Source of the DNA: Pseudomonas sp. HAR-UPW-AIA-41
GTDB lineage: Bacteria > Pseudomonadota > Gammaproteobacteria > Pseudomonadales > Pseudomonadaceae
NCBI RefSeq assembly: GCF_002304225.1
Contig: NZ_NSLB01000001.1
Coordinates: 558,001 to 622,000 of the forward strand
Reading direction: 5' to 3'
Length of the DNA: 64,000 nucleotides
Position numbers and translations under genes: made by a program. The notes beneath the pieces were generated by a model, which was not told the origin of the DNA, did no database searches, and saw nothing but the letters and a program-made list of their open reading frames with translations. Shown piece after piece: positions 16,772 to 27,498 of this stretch; position 1 is the first letter of the stretch; the number at the start of each line of letters is the position of its first letter.

Positions 16772-18544
16772 ATGGCTAGCATTCCTACTCTCAATTTCGA
16801 CGCCATCATCATCGGTGGCGGTGGCGCCGGCATGCGTGCAGCGCTGCAGCTGTCTCAGTCCGGTCACAAGACTGCCGTGGTAACCAAGGTCTTCCCGACC
16901 CGTTCCCACACTGTATCCGCTCAGGGTGGCATCACCTGTGCCATCGCCTCGGCCGACCCGAATGACGATTGGCGCTGGCACATGTACGACACCGTCAAGG
17001 GTTCCGACTACATCGGTGACCAGGACGCGATCGAATACATGTGCTCCGTTGGCCCGGAAGCCGTGTTCGAACTGGAACACATGGGTCTGCCGTTCTCGCG
17101 TACCGAGCAGGGGCGTATCTATCAGCGTCCGTTCGGTGGCCAGTCCAAGGACTTCGGCAAGGGTGGTCAGGCTGCCCGTACCTGTGCTGCTGCTGACCGT
17201 ACCGGTCACGCACTGCTGCACACCCTGTATCAGGCCAACCTGAAGAACGGCACTGTTTTCCTGAACGAGTGGTATGCGGTTGATCTGGTGAAGAACCAGG
17301 ACGGCGCCGTGGTGGGCGTGATCGCCATCTGCATCGAAAATGGCGAAACCGTCTACATCCGCTCCAAGGCCACCGTACTGGCCACTGGTGGTGCCGGTCG
17401 TATCTACGCCTCCACCACCAATGCCCTGATCAACACCGGTGACGGCGTGGGCATGGCTCTGCGTGCCGGCGTACCGGTGCAGGACATTGAAATGTGGCAG
17501 TTCCACCCGACCGGTATTGCCGGTGCCGGCGTGCTGGTGACCGAAGGTTGCCGCGGCGAGGGTGGCTACCTGATCAACAAGCATGGCGAGCGCTTCATGG
17601 AGCGTTATGCTCCGAACGCCAAAGACCTGGCCGGCCGCGACGTGGTCGCCCGCTCCATGGTTAAGGAAGTGATCGCCGGCAACGGCTGTGGCCCGGATGG
17701 CGACCACGTGCTGCTGAAGCTGGATCACCTGGGTGAAGACGTACTGCACAGCCGCCTGCCGGGCATCTGTGAACTGTCCAAGACCTTTGCTCATGTCGAC
17801 CCGGTTGTAGCTCCGGTTCCGGTTATCCCGACCTGCCACTACATGATGGGTGGTATCGCTACCAACATTCATGGCCAGGCCATTACCCAGGATGCCAACG
17901 GCAACGACAAGATCATCGACGGTCTGTTCGCCGTGGGCGAAGTTGCCTGCGTATCGGTACACGGTGCCAACCGTCTGGGCGGCAACTCGCTGCTCGACCT
18001 GGTGGTATTCGGCCGTGCCGCCGGTCTGCACCTGGAAAAAGCCCTCAAGGAAGGTATCGAGCACCGTGGTGCCAGTGAAACCGACCTGGAGCTGTCGCTC
18101 AAGCGCCTGTCCGGCGTCAACGAGCGTAAGAGTGGCGAAGACGTTGCTCCGCTGCGCAAAGAGCTGCAGCAGTGCATGCAGAACTACTTCGGTGTATTCC
18201 GTACCGGCGAATACATGCAGAAGGGCATCAAACAGCTGGCCGACCTGCGTGAGCGCATCGCGACCGTCAAGATCGCGGACAAGAGCCAGGCGTTCAACAC
18301 TGCGCGTATCGAAGCGCTGGAACTGCAAAACCTTCTCGAAGTGGCTGAAGCGACTGCGATCGCTGCCGAGACTCGTACCGAGTCCCGTGGCGCGCATGCC
18401 CGTGAAGACTTCGAAGAGCGTGATGACGACAACTGGCTGTGCCACACCCTGTACTTCCCGGGTGAGAAGCGCGTGGCCAAGCGTTCTGTCAACTTCACGC
18501 CGAAGACCGTTCCGGCGTTTGAACCCAAAGTACGTACTTATTAA
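16772..18544 (+). CDS. sdhA: Succinate dehydrogenase flavoprotein SdhA
   Basis: The 590-residue catalytic subunit oxidises succinate to fumarate with covalently bound FAD. FAD-binding [16 protein letters not shown] is at 13-28, and the flavin-linked His46 lies in [11 protein letters not shown]. The dicarboxylate site includes HPTGIAGAG and [21 protein letters not shown]; the C-terminal domain ends [12 protein letters not shown]. Length matches gammaproteobacterial SdhA. It is the third gene of the sdhCDAB operon and is followed at once by sdhB. Confidence 0.97.
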   Translation: MASIPTLNFDAIIIGGGGAGMRAALQLSQSGHKTAVVTKVFPTRSHTVSAQGGITCAIASADPNDDWRWHMYDTVKGSDYIGDQDAIEYMCSVGPEAVFELEHMGLPFSRTEQGRIYQRPFGGQSKDFGKGGQAARTCAAADRTGHALLHTLYQANLKNGTVFLNEWYAVDLVKNQDGAVVGVIAICIENGETVYIRSKATVLATGGAGRIYASTTNALINTGDGVGMALRAGVPVQDIEMWQFHPTGIAGAGVLVTEGCRGEGGYLINKHGERFMERYAPNAKDLAGRDVVARSMVKEVIAGNGCGPDGDHVLLKLDHLGEDVLHSRLPGICELSKTFAHVDPVVAPVPVIPTCHYMMGGIATNIHGQAITQDANGNDKIIDGLFAVGEVACVSVHGANRLGGNSLLDLVVFGRAAGLHLEKALKEGIEHRGASETDLELSLKRLSGVNERKSGEDVAPLRKELQQCMQNYFGVFRTGEYMQKGIKQLADLRERIATVKIADKSQAFNTARIEALELQNLLEVAEATAIAAETRTESRGAHAREDFEERDDDNWLCHTLYFPGEKRVAKRSVNFTPKTVPAFEPKVRTY

Positions 18545-18555
18545 GGGTGACCGAT

Positions 18556-19275
18556 ATGTCGTTAGGTAAGACATTGCAAGTCAGCGTTTACCGCTACAAC
18601 CCGGAGCAGGATGCTGCTCCCTTCATGCAGGACTTCAACGTCGAGATCGACGGCAAGGACCTCATGGTGCTGGATGTGCTGGCGCTGATCAAAGAGCAGG
18701 ACGAAGGTTTCTCCTACCGTCGCTCCTGCCGTGAAGGCGTTTGCGGTTCCGATGGCATGAATATCAGCGGCAAGAACGGCCTGGCCTGCATCACTCCGAT
18801 TTCTTCGGTGGTAAAAGGCAACAAGCTGGTGATTCGCCCGCTGCCAGGTCTGCCGGTCATTCGTGATCTGGTCGTCGACATGAGCATCTTCTACAAGCAG
18901 TACGAGAAGGTGCAGCCGTTCCTGCAGAATGACACTCCGGCTCCGGCCATCGAGCGTCTGCAGTCTCCGGAACAGCGCGAAAAGCTGGACGGTCTGTACG
19001 AGTGCATCCTGTGCGCCTGCTGCTCGACCAGCTGCCCGTCGTTCTGGTGGAACCCGGACAAGTTCCTCGGTCCCGCTGCGCTGCTGCAGGCCTACCGCTT
19101 CCTGGCCGATAGCCGTGACACCAAGACTGCCGAGCGTCTGGCCTCGCTGGACGATCCGTTCAGCGTGTTCCGCTGCCGCGGCATCATGAACTGCGTGAAC
19201 GTCTGCCCGAAGGGTCTCAACCCGACCAAGGCGATCGGCCACGTACGCAGCATGCTGCTGCAGAGCGGTACCTGA
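18556..19275 (+). CDS. sdhB: Succinate dehydrogenase iron-sulfur subunit SdhB
   Basis: A 239-residue electron-transfer subunit of complex II. The 2Fe-2S cluster cysteines lie in SCREGVCGSDG and NGLAC. The 4Fe-4S and 3Fe-4S cysteines lie in CILCACCSTSCP and CRGIMNCVNVCPKGLNP. The start at 18556 follows RBS AAGGG, and the N-terminus has a few residues more (MSLGKTLQ) than the P. aeruginosa form I recall; a GTG at 18547 is a less likely alternative. A 12-base perfect stem-loop follows 22 bases after its stop. Confidence 0.95.
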   Translation: MSLGKTLQVSVYRYNPEQDAAPFMQDFNVEIDGKDLMVLDVLALIKEQDEGFSYRRSCREGVCGSDGMNISGKNGLACITPISSVVKGNKLVIRPLPGLPVIRDLVVDMSIFYKQYEKVQPFLQNDTPAPAIERLQSPEQREKLDGLYECILCACCSTSCPSFWWNPDKFLGPAALLQAYRFLADSRDTKTAERLASLDDPFSVFRCRGIMNCVNVCPKGLNPTKAIGHVRSMLLQSGT

Positions 19276-19514
19276 TACATTGCCTGACCTGTAATACCTG
19301 CGGCATCGGTGAAGCCCGATGCCGCAGTCTTAACTCCCCGGACCTCAGCTCACAAAGCCAAGGTTCTTACTGAAAGAAGACGACCAGCAGGGGCGACCGG
19401 GCTGGTACCCGGACTATCTGCGGGACCCGTAGTGGCTTACCAAGTCGCTGCACTGGACTTTTTAAGCCGCGTGGTTTCACGCCGGTAGCGTCCCCTTATC
19501 GAGGGTGACCTAGC
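19276..19514 (+). ncRNA. Structured leader upstream of sucA (candidate sucA-II-type cis-regulatory RNA)
   Basis: This 239-base gap between sdhB and sucA has no plausible gene. It holds three strong helices: a 12-base perfect stem (19298-19309 with 19316-19327, 6-base loop), CCGGG-N6-CCCGG (19397-19412), and CCG-CGTG-GTTT-CACG-C-CGG (19467-19485) just before RBS GAGGG. A structured RNA motif named sucA-II has been reported upstream of sucA in Pseudomonadales. Position and length fit, but I cannot align to that model here. The first stem has only TCTTAACT after it and so is a weak terminator or a processing site between sdh and suc. Confidence 0.5.
19298..19327. repeat. 12-base perfect inverted repeat after sdhB
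   Basis: CTGCGGCATCGG and its exact complement flank a 6-base loop. No proper T-run follows, so it is more likely an mRNA-stabilising or partial-termination hairpin at the end of sdhCDAB than a full terminator. Confidence 0.8.
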
Positions 19515-22346
19515 ATGCAAGAAAGCGTAATGCAGCGCATGTGGAACAGCGCCCACCTATCCGGTGGAAATGCTGCCTATGTGGAAGAGCTTTATGAGCT
19601 CTACCTGCACGATCCAAATGCTGTGCCAGAAGAGTGGCGCACGTATTTCCAGAAACTGCCGGCCGACGGCAACCCCGCCACCGACGTTTCGCATTCTACG
19701 GTCCGTGACCATTTCATCCTGCTGGCTAAAAATCAGCGTCGCCTGCAACCGGTTTCCGCCGGCTCGGTCAGTTCCGAGCACGAGAAGAAGCAGGTCGAAG
19801 TCCTGCGTCTCATCCAGGCCTACCGCATGCGTGGTCATCAGGCTGCCAGTCTTGATCCGCTGGGCCTGTGGAAGCGTACGCCGCCGGCCGATCTGTCGAT
19901 CAACCATTACGGTCTGACCGACGCCGACCTCGACACCACTTTCCGTACCGGAGAGCTGTTCATCGGCAAGGACGAGGCAACCCTGCGCGAGATCCATGAT
20001 GCGCTGCGCAGCACCTACTGCGGCACCATCGGCTCCGAATTCACCCACATCGTCGACTCCGAACAGCGCAAGTGGTTTGCCCAGCGTCTGGAGAGTGTGC
20101 GTGGTCGCCCGGCGTTCTCAGCGGAGGTCAAAGGCCACCTGCTGGAGCGTCTGACGGCCGCCGAGGGTCTGGAAAAGTACCTGGGCACCAAATACCCGGG
20201 CACCAAGCGCTTTGGCCTGGAAGGTGGTGAAAGCCTGATCCCGCTGCTCGACGAAATCATCCAGCGCTGCGGTTCCTACGGCACCAAGGAAATCGTCATC
20301 GGCATGGCCCACCGTGGCCGCCTCAACGTTCTGGTCAATACCCTGGGCAAGAACCCCCGTGACCTGTTCGACGAGTTCGAAGGCAAGCAGGCTCAGGGGC
20401 TTTCCTCCGGTGACGTGAAATACCACCAGGGTTTCTCTTCCAACGTCATGACTGCCGGTGGCGAAGTGCACCTGGCGCTGGCGTTCAACCCTTCGCACCT
20501 GGAGATCGTATCTCCGGTGGTCGAGGGTTCCGTGCGTGCCCGTCAGGATCGCCGCAAGGATGCCGACGGTGATCTGGTCGTGCCGATCTCCATTCACGGT
20601 GATGCGGCTTTCGCCGGTCAGGGCGTGGTCATGGAAACCTTCCAGATGTCGCAGACCCGTGGCTACAAGACGGGCGGCACCATCCACCTGGTGATCAACA
20701 ACCAGGTTGGTTTCACCACCAGTCGTGCCGAAGATGCACGCTCCACCGAGTATTGCACCGACGTCGCCAAGATGATCCAGGCGCCGATCCTGCACGTGAA
20801 CGGCGACGACCCGGAAGCGGTGCTGTTCGTCACCCAGCTGGCGGTCGACTACCGCATGCAGTTCAAGCGCGATGTGGTCATTGATTTGGTCTGCTACCGC
20901 CGTCGCGGTCACAACGAGGCAGACGAGCCGAGCGGCACCCAGCCGCTGATGTATCAGTTGATCAACAAGCAGCGCACCACACGTGAGCTCTATGCCGATG
21001 CTCTGATTCAGAGCTCGGTGATGGATGCCGGACGCGTACAGGCCAAGGTCGACGAGTACCGCATGGCGCTGGATAACGGTCAGCACGTGGTCAAGAGTCT
21101 GGTCAAACAGCCCAACGAGGAACTCTTCGTTGACTGGCGTCCCTACCTGGGACACACCTGGACCGCCCGCCACGACACCCGCTTCAACCTGAAAACCCTG
21201 CAGGAGCTGTCCAACCGCCTGCTGGAGATTCCGGAAGGCTTTGTCGTTCAGCGTCAGGTTGCCAAGATTCTCGAAGATCGTCAGAAGATGGGCGCCGGTG
21301 CGCTGCCGATCAACTGGGGCTTCGCCGAGACCATGGCTTACGCCACGCTGCTGTCGGAAGGACATCCGGTACGCATCACCGGCCAGGACGTTGGTCGCGG
21401 CACCTTCTCGCACCGTCATGCGGTGCTGCATAACCAGAAGGACGCCGAGCGTTATATCGCCCTGCAGAACCTCTACGACGGTCAGCCGAAATTCGAGCTG
21501 TACGACTCCTACCTGTCCGAGGAGGCCGTACTGGCCTTTGAATACGGCTACGCCACCACCACGCCCAACGCGCTGGTGATCTGGGAAGCGCAGTTCGGTG
21601 ACTTTGCCAACGGCGCCCAGGTGGTGTTTGACCAGTTCATTTCCAGCGGCGAGCACAAGTGGGGTCGTCTGTGCGGTCTGACTATGCTGCTGCCGCACGG
21701 TTATGAAGGTCAGGGCCCTGAGCACAGCTCCGCGCGTCTGGAGCGTTACTTGCAATTGTGTGCCGAACACAACATGCAGGTCTGCGTGCCGACTACCCCG
21801 GCGCAGGTCTATCACATGCTGCGTCGCCAGGTGATTCGCCCGCTGCGTAAGCCGTTGGTCGCATTGACCCCGAAGTCGCTGCTGCGGCATAAGTTGGCTA
21901 TCTCGACACTGGAAGATCTGGCCGAAGGTTCGTTCCAGACCGTACTGGGCGAGGTCGAAGCACTGGATGCGAAGAAAGTAACGCGCCTGATCCTGTGTAG
22001 CGGCAAGGTCTACTACGACCTGCTGGAGAAACGTCGCGCAGAACAACGTGATGATATTGCTATTGTGCGCATCGAACAGTTGTATCCGTTCCCTGAGGAA
22101 GATCTGACCGAGGCCATGGCTCCGTTCAAGAACCTCAAGCACATCGTCTGGTGTCAGGAAGAACCGATGAACCAGGGTGCCTGGTATTGCAGTCAGCATC
22201 ACATGCGCCGGGTGGCCAGCGCGCACAAGAAGGAGCTGTTCCTGCAGTACGCCGGTCGTGACGCTTCGGCGGCACCGGCTTGTGGGTATGCCTCGATGCA
22301 CGCCGAGCAGCAGGAGAAGCTGCTCAACGACGCTTTCACTGTGTAA
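19515..22346 (+). CDS. sucA: 2-Oxoglutarate dehydrogenase E1 component SucA
   Basis: A 943-residue thiamin-diphosphate enzyme that decarboxylates 2-oxoglutarate and transfers succinyl to SucB. It shows the N-terminal E2-binding segment (AAYVEELYELYLHDPNAVPEEW), the active-site GMAHRGRLNVLVN, ThDP/Mg motif NGDDPEAVL...RRRGHNEADEP, and FSHRHAVLHNQ. Length is normal for the family. The start follows RBS GAGGG. It is the first gene of sucAB-lpd-sucCD, 239 bases after sdhB and behind a structured leader. Confidence 0.97.
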   Translation: MQESVMQRMWNSAHLSGGNAAYVEELYELYLHDPNAVPEEWRTYFQKLPADGNPATDVSHSTVRDHFILLAKNQRRLQPVSAGSVSSEHEKKQVEVLRLIQAYRMRGHQAASLDPLGLWKRTPPADLSINHYGLTDADLDTTFRTGELFIGKDEATLREIHDALRSTYCGTIGSEFTHIVDSEQRKWFAQRLESVRGRPAFSAEVKGHLLERLTAAEGLEKYLGTKYPGTKRFGLEGGESLIPLLDEIIQRCGSYGTKEIVIGMAHRGRLNVLVNTLGKNPRDLFDEFEGKQAQGLSSGDVKYHQGFSSNVMTAGGEVHLALAFNPSHLEIVSPVVEGSVRARQDRRKDADGDLVVPISIHGDAAFAGQGVVMETFQMSQTRGYKTGGTIHLVINNQVGFTTSRAEDARSTEYCTDVAKMIQAPILHVNGDDPEAVLFVTQLAVDYRMQFKRDVVIDLVCYRRRGHNEADEPSGTQPLMYQLINKQRTTRELYADALIQSSVMDAGRVQAKVDEYRMALDNGQHVVKSLVKQPNEELFVDWRPYLGHTWTARHDTRFNLKTLQELSNRLLEIPEGFVVQRQVAKILEDRQKMGAGALPINWGFAETMAYATLLSEGHPVRITGQDVGRGTFSHRHAVLHNQKDAERYIALQNLYDGQPKFELYDSYLSEEAVLAFEYGYATTTPNALVIWEAQFGDFANGAQVVFDQFISSGEHKWGRLCGLTMLLPHGYEGQGPEHSSARLERYLQLCAEHNMQVCVPTTPAQVYHMLRRQVIRPLRKPLVALTPKSLLRHKLAISTLEDLAEGSFQTVLGEVEALDAKKVTRLILCSGKVYYDLLEKRRAEQRDDIAIVRIEQLYPFPEEDLTEAMAPFKNLKHIVWCQEEPMNQGAWYCSQHHMRRVASAHKKELFLQYAGRDASAAPACGYASMHAEQQEKLLNDAFTV

Positions 22347-22388
22347 CGCCTTCGCGCGCTAGAAACCGAATAAACAGGACAACGAAAA

Positions 22389-23609
22389 ATGGCTATCGAA
22401 ATCAAAGCCCCTACCTTCCCGGAATCGGTTGCCGACGGCACCGTGGCTACCTGGCACAAGCAGCCGGGCGAGGCGGTCAAGCGTGATGAGCTGATCGTCG
22501 ATATCGAAACCGACAAGGTCGTCATGGAAGTACTGGCCGAAGCCGACGGCGTGCTGGTGGAAATCATCAAGAACGCGGGCGAAACCGTGCTTTCCGGCGA
22601 ACTGCTGGGCAAGCTCGACAGCTCCGCCACGGCCTCTGCTCCGGTTGCGGCCGCTCCGGCTCCTGCCGCAGCAGCGCAGGCTGCTGCCCCGGCAGCCGCC
22701 GCTCAGGATGCCATCCTCTCGCCAGCGGCGCGCAAGATCGCCGAAGAGAGCGGTCTGAACCCGAACAGCATTGCCGGCACCGGCAAGGGCGGTCGCGTGA
22801 CCAAGGAAGATGCCGTGGCTGCCGCTGCCGCCAAGGCTGCTGCACCGGCTCCGGCTGCCAAGCCGGCGGCTCCGGCTGTCGAGGCGCCTGTGTTTGCGGC
22901 CGGTGACCGTGCCGAGAAGCGCGTGCCGATGACCCGCCTGCGCGCCAAGATCGCCGAGCGCTTGGTTGAAGCTCAGTCCTCCATGGCCATGCTGACCACT
23001 TTCAACGAAGTGGACATGCACGAAGTCATGGCGCTGCGCAGCAAGTACAAGGATCTTTTCGAGAAGACCCACAACGGCGTTCGCCTTGGCTTCATGTCCT
23101 TCTTCGTCAAGGCTGCGGTCGAAGCGCTCAAGCGTTTCCCGGCGGTCAATGCCTCGATCGACGGCAACGACATCGTCTACCACGGCTATCAGGACATCGG
23201 TGTGGCCGTGTCCAGTGATCGTGGCCTGGTGGTACCGGTCCTGCGCAACGCCGAGCTTATGAGCCTGGCCGAAGTTGAAAGCGGCATCGCCACCTTCGGC
23301 AAGAAGGCCAGAGAGGGCAAGTTGTCGATTGAGGAAATGACCGGCGGCACCTTCACCATCACCAACGGCGGCACCTTCGGTTCGATGATGTCGACGCCGA
23401 TCGTCAATCCGCCGCAGGCCGCGATTCTGGGCATGCACAACATTATCCAGCGTCCGGTGGCCATCAATGGTCAGGTCGTGATCCGTCCGATGATGTACCT
23501 GGCGCTGTCCTACGATCACCGTCTGATCGATGGCAAGGAAGCAGTCAGCTTCCTGGTGACCATCAAGAACCTGCTGGAAGACCCGGCACGCCTGCTGCTG
23601 GACATCTGA
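22389..23609 (+). CDS. sucB: Dihydrolipoyllysine succinyltransferase E2 (SucB)
   Basis: The 406-residue E2 core of 2-oxoglutarate dehydrogenase. There is one lipoyl domain with lipoyl-Lys43 in [11 protein letters not shown], then an Ala/Pro-rich linker (about 78-104) and a peripheral-subunit-binding domain ([34 protein letters not shown]). A second Ala/Pro linker precedes the catalytic domain ending [13 protein letters not shown], which contains the active-site His and Asp. It assembles as a 24-mer and transfers succinyl to CoA. It begins 42 bases after sucA. Confidence 0.97.
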   Translation: MAIEIKAPTFPESVADGTVATWHKQPGEAVKRDELIVDIETDKVVMEVLAEADGVLVEIIKNAGETVLSGELLGKLDSSATASAPVAAAPAPAAAAQAAAPAAAAQDAILSPAARKIAEESGLNPNSIAGTGKGGRVTKEDAVAAAAAKAAAPAPAAKPAAPAVEAPVFAAGDRAEKRVPMTRLRAKIAERLVEAQSSMAMLTTFNEVDMHEVMALRSKYKDLFEKTHNGVRLGFMSFFVKAAVEALKRFPAVNASIDGNDIVYHGYQDIGVAVSSDRGLVVPVLRNAELMSLAEVESGIATFGKKAREGKLSIEEMTGGTFTITNGGTFGSMMSTPIVNPPQAAILGMHNIIQRPVAINGQVVIRPMMYLALSYDHRLIDGKEAVSFLVTIKNLLEDPARLLLDI

Positions 23610-23629
23610 TCCGTCTGTCAGCCGCTTGA

Positions 23630-25114
<1,485 letters not shown>

Positions 25115-25318
25115 GGCGTAGGCGGCCAGTGTGCCGCCACGCTGATTGGTTGATTCAAGCCTGCGGCTTGCCGCGGGCGCAGAACCAGGTTGGATTGCCC
25201 GCAGCAAGCTCTGCTCGCTGTCGGAAAGTCCATCCGACCACGCATGTGGTCACAGGTGATGCGGCGCCACGAGCGCAGCATCGTATGCGCAATACCAAAA
25301 CAATGACGGTAGAAAAGC
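25115..25318 (+). ncRNA. Structured leader upstream of sucC (candidate sucC-type cis-regulatory RNA)
   Basis: This 204-base gap between lpd and sucC shows no plausible gene but several helices. They are GGCGGC-N6-GCCGCC (25121-25138), a CCTGCGGC/GCCGCGGG-like fold near 25161-25180, TCGG-N9-CCGA (25221-25237), and the perfect GACCAC-GCAT-GTGGTC (25236-25251), which competes with the previous one for CCGA. Overlapping alternative stems are what a regulatory switch would need. A sucC RNA motif has been reported in Pseudomonas upstream of sucC; I cannot confirm a match by alignment. Confidence 0.5.
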
Positions 25319-26485
25319 ATGAATCTCCACGAGTATCAGGGTAAGCAGCTGTTCGCTGAATACGGGTTGCCGGTATCCAAAGGCTTCGCCGTAGACACCC
25401 CGGAAGAGGCCGCAGCGGCCTGCGACAAAATTGGTGGCAGCGAGTGGGTAGTCAAAGCCCAGGTGCACGCCGGTGGTCGCGGCAAAGCGGGCGGGGTCAA
25501 GCTGGTTCGCAACAAGGAAGATGCCAAGGCCTTTGCCGCTCAGTGGCTGGGCAAGCGTCTGGTCACTTATCAGACTGACGCCAATGGTCAGCCGGTCAGC
25601 AAGATTCTGGTGGAATCCTGCACTGATATTGCCAAGGAACTGTACCTTGGCGCCGTGGTGGATCGCTCCAGCCGCCGCATCGTGTTCATGGCCTCCACCG
25701 AAGGTGGCGTGGACATCGAGAAAGTCGCTCACGACACTCCCGAAAAGATTCTGAAAGCCACTGTCGATCCGCTGGTAGGCGCACAGCCTTACCAGGGCCG
25801 CGAGCTGGCCTTCCAGCTGGGCCTGCAGGGTGACCAGATCAAGCAGTTCACCAACATCTTCGTTGGCCTGGCCAAGCTGTTCCAGGACTACGATCTGGCA
25901 CTGCTGGAAGTGAACCCGCTGGTCATCAAGAAAGACGGCAACCTGCACTGCCTGGATGCCAAGGTGAACATCGACAGCAACGCCATGTACCGCCAGCCGA
26001 AGCTGCGCGCCATGCATGACCCGTCGCAGGATGATCCACGCGAAGCCCACGCGGCCAAGTTCGAACTGAACTACGTTGCCCTGGAAGGCAACATCGGCTG
26101 CATGGTCAACGGTGCCGGTCTGGCCATGGGCACCATGGATATCGTCAACCTGCACGGCGGCAAGCCGGCCAACTTCCTCGACGTCGGTGGCGGCGCGACC
26201 AAAGAGCGCGTGACCGAAGCGTTCAAGATCATCCTGTCCGACAGCAATGTCGCGGCCGTACTGGTCAACATCTTCGGCGGCATCGTGCGCTGCGACATGA
26301 TCGCCGAAGGCATCATCGGCGCCGTGAAGGAAGTCGGCGTGAAGATTCCGGTGGTGGTTCGTCTGGAAGGCAACAACGCTGAACTGGGCGCCAAGGTCCT
26401 GGCCGAAAGCGGCCTGAACATCATCGCGGCAACCAGCCTGACCGATGCGGCTGTGCAAGTTGTCAAAGCTGCGGAGGGCAAGTAA
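25319..26485 (+). CDS. sucC: Succinyl-CoA synthetase beta subunit SucC
   Basis: A 388-residue ATP-grasp protein that binds nucleotide and, with SucD, converts succinyl-CoA to succinate with ATP or GTP formation. The N-terminus [19 protein letters not shown] and the ATP-grasp segment [19 protein letters not shown] are diagnostic. The subunit-interface loop [17 protein letters not shown] and [13 protein letters not shown] complete the CoA-ligase half. The TAATG overlap with sucD shows tight coupling. It is preceded by a long structured leader. Confidence 0.97.
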   Translation: MNLHEYQGKQLFAEYGLPVSKGFAVDTPEEAAAACDKIGGSEWVVKAQVHAGGRGKAGGVKLVRNKEDAKAFAAQWLGKRLVTYQTDANGQPVSKILVESCTDIAKELYLGAVVDRSSRRIVFMASTEGGVDIEKVAHDTPEKILKATVDPLVGAQPYQGRELAFQLGLQGDQIKQFTNIFVGLAKLFQDYDLALLEVNPLVIKKDGNLHCLDAKVNIDSNAMYRQPKLRAMHDPSQDDPREAHAAKFELNYVALEGNIGCMVNGAGLAMGTMDIVNLHGGKPANFLDVGGGATKERVTEAFKIILSDSNVAAVLVNIFGGIVRCDMIAEGIIGAVKEVGVKIPVVVRLEGNNAELGAKVLAESGLNIIAATSLTDAAVQVVKAAEGK

Positions 26486-27372
26486 TGAGCGTCCTGATCA
26501 ATAAAGACACCAAGGTCATCTGCCAGGGCTTCACCGGCTCGCAGGGTACTTTCCACTCCGAACAGGCCATCGCCTATGGCACCCAGATGGTCGGCGGTGT
26601 GACTCCGGGCAAGGGCGGCACCACTCACCTGGGCCTGCCGGTGTTCAACACCGTCAAGGAAGCCGTGGAAGCCACCGGCGCCGATGCGTCCGTGATCTAC
26701 GTTCCGGCCCCGTTCTGCAAGGACTCGATCCTGGAAGCGGCCTTCGGCGGCATCAAGCTGATCGTCTGCATCACCGAAGGCATTCCGACCATGGATATGC
26801 TGGAAGCCAAGGTCAAATGCGACGAGCTGGGCGTACGCCTGATCGGCCCGAACTGCCCGGGCGTGATCACTCCCGGCGAGTGCAAGATCGGCATCATGCC
26901 GGGTCACATCCACCTGCCGGGCAAGGTCGGCATCGTGTCGCGTTCCGGCACCCTGACCTATGAAGCCGTGAAGCAGACCACCGACGCCGGCTTCGGTCAG
27001 TCCACCTGTGTGGGCATCGGCGGTGACCCGATTCCGGGCTCCAACTTCATCGACATCCTGAAGCTGTTCCAGGAAGACCCGAAGACCGAGGCGATCGTGA
27101 TGATCGGCGAGATCGGCGGCAGCGCTGAAGAAGAAGCCGCGGCCTACATCAAGGCCAACGTGACCAAGCCGGTCGTGTCCTACATCGCCGGCGTCACTGC
27201 GCCGCCCGGCAAGCGCATGGGCCACGCCGGTGCCATCATCTCCGGTGGCAAGGGCACCGCGGACGAGAAGTTCGCTGCCCTGCAGGACGCGGGGGTGAAG
27301 ACCGTGCGTTCCCTGGCCGATATCGGCAAGGCACTGGCCGAGCTGACCGGCTGGCCGATGAAGAACGCCTGA
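26485..27372 (+). CDS. sucD: Succinyl-CoA synthetase alpha subunit SucD
   Basis: The 295-residue alpha subunit carries the CoA-binding Rossmann domain ([19 protein letters not shown]) and the phosphorylated active-site His in the loop [18 protein letters not shown] near residue 246. [14 protein letters not shown] and [11 protein letters not shown] are further family signatures. It shares one base with the sucC stop codon and ends the operon, followed 19 bases later by a strong terminator. Confidence 0.97.
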   Translation: MSVLINKDTKVICQGFTGSQGTFHSEQAIAYGTQMVGGVTPGKGGTTHLGLPVFNTVKEAVEATGADASVIYVPAPFCKDSILEAAFGGIKLIVCITEGIPTMDMLEAKVKCDELGVRLIGPNCPGVITPGECKIGIMPGHIHLPGKVGIVSRSGTLTYEAVKQTTDAGFGQSTCVGIGGDPIPGSNFIDILKLFQEDPKTEAIVMIGEIGGSAEEEAAAYIKANVTKPVVSYIAGVTAPPGKRMGHAGAIISGGKGTADEKFAALQDAGVKTVRSLADIGKALAELTGWPMKNA

Positions 27373-27391
27373 TCCGCTAGCGCGTTCGTCT

Positions 27392-27422
27392 AAAAAAGCC
27401 CGCCTTTGGCGGGCTTTTTTTT
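27392..27422 (+). terminator. Rho-independent terminator of the suc operon
   Basis: Stem GCCCGCC / GGCGGGC with a TTT loop is preceded by six A and followed by eight T, directly after sucD. Confidence 0.95.
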
Positions 27423-27445
27423 GTCTGCCCGTTGAGCGCCTAGAC

Positions 27446-27472
27446 TCAAGGAGCAGCCCCGTCTGCCGATTT
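27446..27472 (+). promoter_or_regulatory. Candidate sigma-28 promoter of the chemoreceptor gene
   Basis: TCAA (27446-27449), 15 bases, then GCCGATTT (27465-27472) resembles TAAA-N15-GCCGATAA with correct spacing and two mismatches in the -10. The transcript would start about 15 bases before the ATG, leaving just room for RBS GGAGAGGAG. Confidence 0.4.
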
Positions 27473-27498
27473 TCCGTAGAGCGGAGAGGAGACGTTTG

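Noticed and set aside
16268..18574. 768-codon open frame on the minus strand opposite sdhD, sdhA and the start of sdhB
   Set aside because: Shadow of the highly biased codon use of sdhA; low-complexity His/Gln/Gly-rich translation, no RBS and no family resemblance.
20118..22301. 727-codon open frame opposite sucA
   Set aside because: Same cause: antisense of a GC-rich, highly expressed gene; sdhA and sucA evidence is overwhelming on the other strand.
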